Of a stretch of DNA of 64,000 bases, positions 57,504 to 64,000 are shown in pieces. The notes below the pieces were generated by a model. That model saw only the letters and a program-made list of their open reading frames with translations, ran no database searches and was not told the DNA's origin. Source of the stretch: Promerops cafer (taxonomy: Eukaryota > Chordata > Aves > Passeriformes > Nectariniidae). The stretch is from NCBI GenBank assembly GCA_013398275.1, contig VZSE01003047.1:839083-903082 (forward strand), written 5' to 3'. A program made the position numbers and the translations under genes. Position 1 is the stretch's first letter. Every line of letters begins with the position of its first letter.

Positions 57504-59034
57504 GATAACAAACTGGGGTTTGCCACAACCCTTTGTCCCTTGGCAATCTCTGTGTCAGAGGTGCCACTCTTTCCTAAACCATCATTTTCCTTTCTTTTCT
57601 TCTAAGACTGAAAACTGGACCCTCAAACCCCTTTGTAATTCAGTCTAGCAGCCATGCAAATACAAATATTTCCATAATCCAAGTATGAATTAAAAGTCAA
57701 ATTACTTTATGGATTTATTTATATTTGCACACGAGGGACTTCATCAAAACAGACCTCAAGAGCTGAAAAACAATTTTTTTTTTTTTTAAGCACAGCTTTT
57801 CTCTTTCAGTGTTAGGTTAACAGGTTCAGCTCTGTGATATTGTAAAGCCAAGAGGGGAAAAGGAACTGTGCTCTGTGAATTTAATGAATTCTTTACTTGT
57901 GGTACAAGGCATCTAAATGGCTGTGAAGGAAGCATGAACATGTTACAAGAGTGTTTTAGTGGAATTGCTCTTCTTGGAGTGGTTTGGACAAGGCTGGAGG
58001 TGGGATTTGCATGTGGCTGTGCCATTCCAGCTCTGTAAAACCCCACAGTGATGCTCCTAAACCAGCTTGGGCTGGGGCCTGGACTTGGCCCCTTCTGCAC
58101 AGAAAATTATTTCAGTCATGGCTTGGTGGTGATTTGCTTCTTCTTTTTTTATTTTTTCTTCATAGCTCTCCTTCTACATTTGGGGGAATTCAGTCTTTTT
58201 CACTGATTAAAATTTGGGATTCTGGGGAAAAAAAAAAAATAGTGACCTTTTGATGCAGTCTACAAAGTACTCCCACTAAACAGGCAATAAGTGAATCTAA
58301 TAGACACCCCAACCCACGCCAAGTCCCATAAAATCAGGGTGTGAAGCATAAGGGAGAGAGGGATTCATATTAATAATTCATTCCAAGCAACCCCCTGGAG
58401 CAGTTTTACTATGATATGCTATGCAGAATGCTTCAACACACTAATTAATATTTTCAAAGTGTTCCACGAGCCCCTTTTAAAAGCACTTTTGCCATTCATT
58501 GAGCATTCTGCATTTCAGCAGGGGAAGCTCAGGCCTGTCCCCCAAAGCCAGGGCTGAGCTGCAGGATGGGGGTGCAGAGGAGCAGCCAACACCCCCCAAA
58601 GCTGCTGCAGTCCCCCGTGAATGGCCTGTGCCTTCTGCTCCTCAATCCACAATGAGCTGCAGGAAATTACGCTGCCTTGCAGCCCAAAATGCAGGTGACC
58701 TCCAGAGAGATCTGGGAATTGCACTGAAGGGTCCCTGCCGCATTCCCCTTCCCAGATTTTTCCAGGGAAAAGCTCTGCCAATAACTTGAGACAACACCAA
58801 GTTCTTAAATTCCTCTTCTTAAGCACATATCTATTGTTTTTTTACCACGTATTTACACACCAACCCAATTTCCTGCTTCAGTTAGCAAGAAAACACAGCG
58901 AGGATGTGTTCAGCAATGAAAAAAAGTGGAGTTTTAGAAGTAATGAACTTAACCCAGTGTTGGAATCTCAGTACAAAATTCTATCTCCAGCAATAAATCT
59001 TTCCATTATATTTCTATCAAATGCACTATAACAT
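57504..59034. other. Non-coding segment
   Basis: No gene is recognised. T- and A-runs lie near 57774 and 58229. A GC-richer patch at 58500-58770 shows no exon or repeat signature. Confidence 0.5.
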
Positions 59035-59331
59035 AAAAGGAAAAGGAAAAGGAAAAGGAAAAGAAGAAGAAGAAGAAGAAGAAGAAGAAGAAGAANAGAA
59101 AAAGAAAAAGAAAAAGAAAAAGAAAAAGAAAAAGAAAAAGAAAAAGAAAAAGAAAAAGAAAAAGAAAAAGAAAAAAAAGAAAAAGAAGAAGAAAAAGAAG
59201 AAAAAGAAGAAGAAGAAGAAAAAGAAAAAGAAAAAGAAAAAGAAAAAGAAAAAGAAAAAGAAAAAGAAAAAGAAAAAGAAAAAGAAAAAGAAAAAGAAAA
59301 AGAAAAAGAAAAAGAGAAAAAGAAAAAAGAG
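59035..59331. repeat. 297-bp pure purine tract, (GAAAAA)n / (GAA)n
   Basis: Only A, G and one N (59096) occur over 297 bases. The order is about four GGAAAA units, about nine GAA units, a long GAAAAA hexanucleotide array, a GAA-interrupted middle (59177-59222), then GAAAAA again. Frames through it encode only Lys/Glu/Arg or Phe/Ser/Leu runs and are artefacts. Confidence 0.97.
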
Positions 59332-60364
59332 TCAGGGATGACACTTGACCTGCTCATGCTCGAAAAATCAAAACAAAAGGATTTCTTTAGGGAAAATAAG
59401 GCAGAACACACTCTGCCCAAGTGATTGTTTCCTGGTTGGTCCAAATAATCAGGACCAAATAATCTCCTGTCTAATTAAGAGCTGAAAAATTCAAGGAGTG
59501 CATTATTTTTAACCCCTGGAGTGCCAGACATTGTTTTGTAAAGGTTGGGGGTGCTTGTTAAAAAGTGACACTGGACTAAGTTTCAGCAAAAATTGACTGA
59601 TTTTAGAGGGAAAATACAGAGAATTAAGGTGCCTGGGATACCTAGGAATGTTGGAAAAATATTCCCAAATTTCCCACACCCATCTGAAATACAGGTCCCA
59701 CCTCCCCTTTGAAGATCCATGTGATCCACACCAGGCTCAGTACATCACATTCTGGGGCCAGTGTCAGGATCTGCCCCAAAGGAGGTGCCACTAACACAGA
59801 TTGCACCACAAACTCTCCTGACATTCAGGAAAGTGCAAAAATAAATGGGATTGTCCACTCTGGAGCTGGACCAGCTGCTGCTCCAGGGGCTCGTGCAGCG
59901 CTGAGCAGTGGAGGGACTGTGCTCCACACAAAGCCACTGCAGCTCTGCCAATGCCAATGTTAATAATCGAGATAATCGTGTTGATTTTGGACACTCCCTT
60001 GAGGATGCCCGATAACACCAGCGTGGCAGTTTTTGAGAGGTGTGACCCAGCACAGCTCAGGAGCCTCTCTGTCCCCACAAGCCCTCTCAGGAGAGCCCCC
60101 GTGGGTGCTGGGTGACAGCAAGGACAGGACCCCCCCAGCCCACAGACACCCAGAGAGCTGCAGGAAGAATCATCAAAAAGCCAAGGGCAGGGAGGGGCTG
60201 GGAATCTCCACTCCCAACTCCTGCCCCTGCCCAACCCACCCTGCTTCCCCCTGACACCCCAAAACTCACCAGGACTGGGCACATCCCAGCATGGGGGAAG
60301 AGCTCTTTTGTCTGCAGAGCCCCCAAACTGGTACCAGCCCCTCTCCCAGTGTGCTGGGACCTTT
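59332..60364. other. Non-coding segment
   Basis: No gene or mobile element is recognised. Composition becomes GC-richer toward 60 kb. Overlapping frames on both strands at 59709-60282 show no recognised family. Confidence 0.5.
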
Positions 60365-60618
60365 GGGACGTGTCTTACCCTGGTACCTTTAGGATGTGTC
60401 TTACTGTGGTACTTTTAGGATGTGCTGCTTATTGGGATCTATAGGATGTGCATTTTTGTACTTTTAGGATGTGCATTATATTGGAACCTTTAGGATGTGT
60501 CTTACTGTGGTACCTTTAGGATGTGCTATCTATTGGGATCTATAGGATGTGCATTTTTGTACTTTTAGGATGTGCATTATATTGGAACCTTTAGGATGTG
60601 GGTTACACTGGCACCTGG
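60365..60618. repeat. Minisatellite with 101-bp higher-order period
   Basis: The anchor word AGGATGTG (GGGACGTG in the first unit) recurs at 60391, 60417, 60443, 60466, 60492, 60518, 60544, 60567 and 60593. The spacing is 26, 26, 23, 26, 26, 26, 23, 26, with a diverged unit from 60365. The four-unit set of 101 bp repeats: TCTTACTGTGGTAC, then GCTGCTTATTGGGATC or GCTATCTATTGGGATC, then GCATTTTTGTACTTTT, then GCATTATATTGGAACC. It arose by amplification of a 26-bp unit followed by duplication of the four-unit block. Confidence 0.95.
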
Positions 60619-61389
60619 AAATCATCCCCACAAAGGGCTCATTTGGTGTAACAGTCAGAAATTTGTCCTTTTTTTTTTAGAATTCTGTTCTCTGGCTGCC
60701 CCTGACTTGGTGCTGCAGTGACCCTTTGCCACTGAGTTTTTACTAAGGGGTTGTGCCCGTTTTTCAGGATTAATTCCCACTCCTGCAGCGAGGGCTCCTT
60801 GATATCAGCACAGGTGACACAGGGGCTCTGCTGGAACCTTCCAAACTTCACTCCTGGCCCAGCTGCTGATGAAATGCCCTTTTTTTTTTGGGATCAGTGA
60901 AAGGGTGAGGAGAAACTCATCCCTGAACAGCAGCTTGGCACGGGCTGGCCCAGCAGGAGCAGTGGCTTTAACACTGCTGGTCAAGACCTGGTGGAGGATT
61001 TGGAGCTCTGTATCCAAAGGTAGAGGATCCTTTCAGGTGAAGAAGGAAACAAAGGAGCAAGGTCTTGTTTCTTCCCCTGCCAGGAAAACACAGGAGGTCA
61101 GCAACCTGTACCCAACCCCAGGCTGAGCCTTGTGAGCGGGGTTCAAGCTGCTGCCTGGGCAACCACCGCGGACAGGGAAGCTGGAAAATCCTCCCCGAGC
61201 CCTGAGTACAAAGCCCAAACCCTCCTGGCAGGAGGGCAGAGGGGAGAAAGGAGCAGGAATTGCTTCCACGGCCGCGCTGGTGTGCGGTGATTTGCTGACT
61301 TCTCCAACATCCCTCCCGGCCAGGGCGCTGCAGCCTTTGGAATGACTGTGCTGGGAAGGGCAGGATCTGCCCCAACACCCCCCTGCTCC
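60619..61389. other. Non-coding, GC-moderate segment
   Basis: No gene is recognised. T-runs lie near 60671 and 60880. CpGs become more frequent from about 61130 (for example CCACCGCGGACAGG and CACGGCCGCGCTGG). Confidence 0.45.
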
Positions 61390-61444
61390 TTCCCTTCCCT
61401 TCCCTTCCCTTCCCTTCCCTTCCCTTCCCTTCCCTTCCCTTCCC
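61390..61444. repeat. (TTCCC)11 pentanucleotide array
   Basis: Eleven uninterrupted TTCCC units (GGGAA on the other strand), all-pyrimidine on the plus strand. Minus-strand frames through it give a GKGRE periodic peptide and are artefacts. Confidence 0.97.
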
Positions 61445-64000
61445 ACACAGCTTTAATATGGAGTAAATTTAGTGCTCCGGATTGACAGGCAGGGTTCTTG
61501 TTTATAAAACACCCTCAATAACAAACCCTGCTGGAGAGAGCAGCCCACACTCCTGACTTTTGTACAGCTTAGGCTGCGCAGAGAAAGCTCCAAAACAACA
61601 ACTCTGACCTTTTTCCCCCATAAATGTCCCAACACGAGCTCGCTCTCGGGCTGTGGGGTTTGTGGCCCTCTTGCCGTGCAGAAAGGTTTTTAAACTGATT
61701 TTTTGGGTGCATCTAGAATAGGATTTTCAGCTGTCCTTTCCCCACCACCCTTCAGACACCCCAGCCCGGAGCCCGGTCCCTCCCTGCCCTGTCCTGATCC
61801 TCAAAAATCCTTTGGGATCCCGGGGTCACAGCGTGGCCTGCGATGGGGACAGCCCGGGACTCGCAGATTCCAAGGGGGGCTCCGAGTTCTGTGCGCTCTG
61901 TTCCCCCCCACCAGCAACTCCTCCTCGGCTTTTGGCAGGGGGAAAAATTAGGTCTGGATGAAACGCTGGGAGCTGGGGATGGAATTGTTTGAAAGCTTAA
62001 GAGTGCCATCGTGTGGATCTGGGATTGGTGTTCCCGCTCCGTGCAGCGAGGCTGCCGCTCTGAACCCTCCTCTCTCCCCCAAAAAACACAGTTCTTTTAA
62101 TTCCCTAATAAATCTGTTGCTTGGGGTCCCACTGCCTCACCCACTCTGTATTTGTAACTCCTCACCCTTCTTTTCTTTTTGTTAATCGTCTTTTTTTTTT
62201 TTTTTTTTTTTAATCATCGTTATTTTTTATTATAATTGCACTTCATTACTGGTTTAACCTTTTCCCTTTTTTTGTTTATAGAACACACTTTGTCCTGGCA
62301 CAAATCACATGAAACTAAATAAACCATGGGACAAGAAAGCAAGAAGAAAATAAATGTCTTCATTCTGAAGCCATTTCCTTTGTGCTTTTGGACTCTGGGG
62401 CTCTTTACATTTCAGAGTTTCATGTTTTACTGGCTATTAATCGCCAAATTTAAAAATAAAAAGATAAACTGCTCTTTCTGCCTGTGGTTTAGGAACACAC
62501 AAAATATTATATCTTGAATATTACAAATCTGTAAGGATTTAAATTCCATACATCTCTCAGTTATAAAAAAAAAAAAAAAGGAAATAACTGAGATTTCCCA
62601 AAGTGAGTTACATTTTTACAAAAAAAAAAAACACAGGTAAGGAGTTTTTTATATTCAGATTTGAATGGGCAAGCAAAGACATTTTCCTTTTCATGAATGC
62701 AATGGATGTTAATTAATAAAATACTGTTAACAAAGTATTTAAGGGCATGGGACTGATTCTGCTCTGAATTTGATGGCCTCATTTCCTCCCAGTGCAGCAG
62801 GTCTGGCCTAAAATCTGTCTGGATTTTTTGTAAGAAAGTTTTTAATCCAGATTATTGAAGTCAGGAATGACTCCCACTGCCTTGACCAAGGTGGTTTTGA
62901 GCCCTCCAAAAATCATCTTCCCCCTAAATATCCATTTTTAAACAATTCAGCCCCAAATCTGACTTTGACACTGTTATTTGCTAAAAACCAGCCTCTGGAT
63001 CTCAAGGATTTGCTCCTTTTTTAAAGAACTTTTGCATTCAAACGCCATGGGGGAGTATCAAAAACAACCCAAAGCCTCCCTCAGGGAAAGAAAAAAAAAA
63101 AAAAGCAGATTTTTACCCAAAATGTTGGTGGGGTTTTGTGTTCCAGGTGTGAAACAGCAGCTCCAAGGCTCCAGCACCAGGGCAGGTGAGGCTTGTGTGG
63201 ATCTGGGGGTTGCAACAACACAAAGTGAGAATATCAGGGCAGAAAATTGCATCTAATTTGGTTTAAATTCACAGAAGTCTCAGTCTTTTGGGACGTATTT
63301 TTACTTTACATATTTGTTAATGCGAAATGTTCTCGTCACCAAACGTGCTTAATATTCAAGGGGAAACTGATTCTGCTTTCTCCTCCTCACTCTTCCCAAA
63401 CCAAAAATAAAGCTGCTTTTGCATCACCCAGCTTTCCCTCCTCCCCCCATCCTTCAACATTCCAGCTGAGAAAGTAAAAGCACGAATAACACCGGGAAAT
63501 TGGGATTTTTCTTGGTTAAAAAATGTGCCAGAAAATTCCTGCTTTTCTCACCAGATCTCATTGTGGATTTGGGAGAAAGAATACAAAGCTTTTAAGGCAG
63601 GGCACATTTATTTCCAGTGTTAAATCTCAGCCCCTGAAAGTGGCTCTTAGAAACTTCATTTTAAAAGCAGGCTGGAGGCAGGCTCTTGCAGCCCTGTGGT
63701 TGAATAATTCATATTATTTGCCATCATTTAGGGAAGCTGCCGAATGCCAGGGAATAAATATTTGGAAAAGTAGGGAAATCTGTCCTTCAACAACAGGGGA
63801 AGGGAGAGGAGCCAGCAGCAGGGAACAGCATCTCTGAGTCAAACCTGCTCCTTCTGCTGGCTGGGGGTTTGAAGGAGCAGTTTAAGGGAGCACTTTGAAG
63901 GAGAAATTTAAAATATCAGTTTAAAGGACCTGTTTAAAGCTCATCCACTCAGCTCTGCCAAATAAAAGTCCAATAGAAAATCCTCTCTGGACAATCCCAA
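61445..64000. other. Non-coding segment, CpG-richer then AT-rich
   Basis: From 61445 to about 62060 CpGs are relatively frequent (around 61635-61680, 61765-61880 and 62030-62060). Beyond that the DNA is AT-rich, with a run of about 22 T at 62190-62211 and A-runs near 62565, 62620 and 63090. No gene, RNA or mobile element is recognised up to the end of the window. Confidence 0.45.

Noticed and set aside
59006..59444. Lys/Glu-rich and Phe/Ser/Leu-rich frames
   Set aside because: They are direct translations of a purine/pyrimidine microsatellite and not genes.
60365..60618. CRISPR-like look of regularly spaced repeats
   Set aside because: The units are directly tandem, with intervening sequence itself repeated every 101 bp. 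There are no unique spacers, and the genome is that of a bird.
61033..61448. Minus-strand frames beginning with a GKGRE repeat
   Set aside because: The repeat is the translation of the TTCCC array. The rest has overlapping frames and no known domain.

Overview
This window looks like vertebrate, specifically bird, nuclear DNA. The strongest evidence is at least 20 fragments of CR1 non-LTR retrotransposons with the avian-type 3' end: a run reading CCTTCCAACCCAAACCATTC followed by a short GATTCT-type repeat. Several copies also keep decayed reverse-transcriptase ORF2 C-terminal codons. There is also a 460-bp solo LTR of avian endogenous-retrovirus type and many microsatellites. A songbird is my best guess from the look of the CR1 subfamilies, but no marker gene confirms it. 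Three runs of N (9, 115 and 1 base) show that this is a draft assembly.

I found no protein-coding gene, tRNA, rRNA or CRISPR array that I can support. The longest open frames are antisense to CR1, run through tandem repeats, or sit in stop-poor GC-rich DNA. The window is best read as an intergenic or intronic stretch, possibly a gene desert with regulatory elements.

Layout: 1-24 kb is CR1-rich, with a CpG-richer patch at 7.56-8.29 kb and the longest CR1 (11975-12797). From 24 to 47 kb the DNA is AT-richer and retrotransposon-poor, with only four short, decayed CR1 scraps. This block holds several compositionally distinct segments that look like conserved non-coding or regulatory elements (about 25.7, 26.5, 28.0-28.6, 29.0-29.6, 33.4-33.6, 41.2-41.5, 43.2-43.8 and 45.4-45.8 kb). 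It ends in a 40-bp minisatellite interrupted by an assembly gap. From 47 to 58 kb CR1 copies return and flank the solo LTR. From 58 to 64 kb tandem repeats dominate: a 297-bp pure purine tract, a minisatellite with a 101-bp higher-order period, and an 11-unit pentanucleotide array beside CpG-richer DNA.

The most interesting leads are the element-like segments of the central block, three open frames there that sit next to good splice-like signals, a perfect 13-bp-arm palindrome with two CRE-like cores, and the higher-order minisatellite. All functional statements about them are inference. They need cross-species alignment or transcript data.
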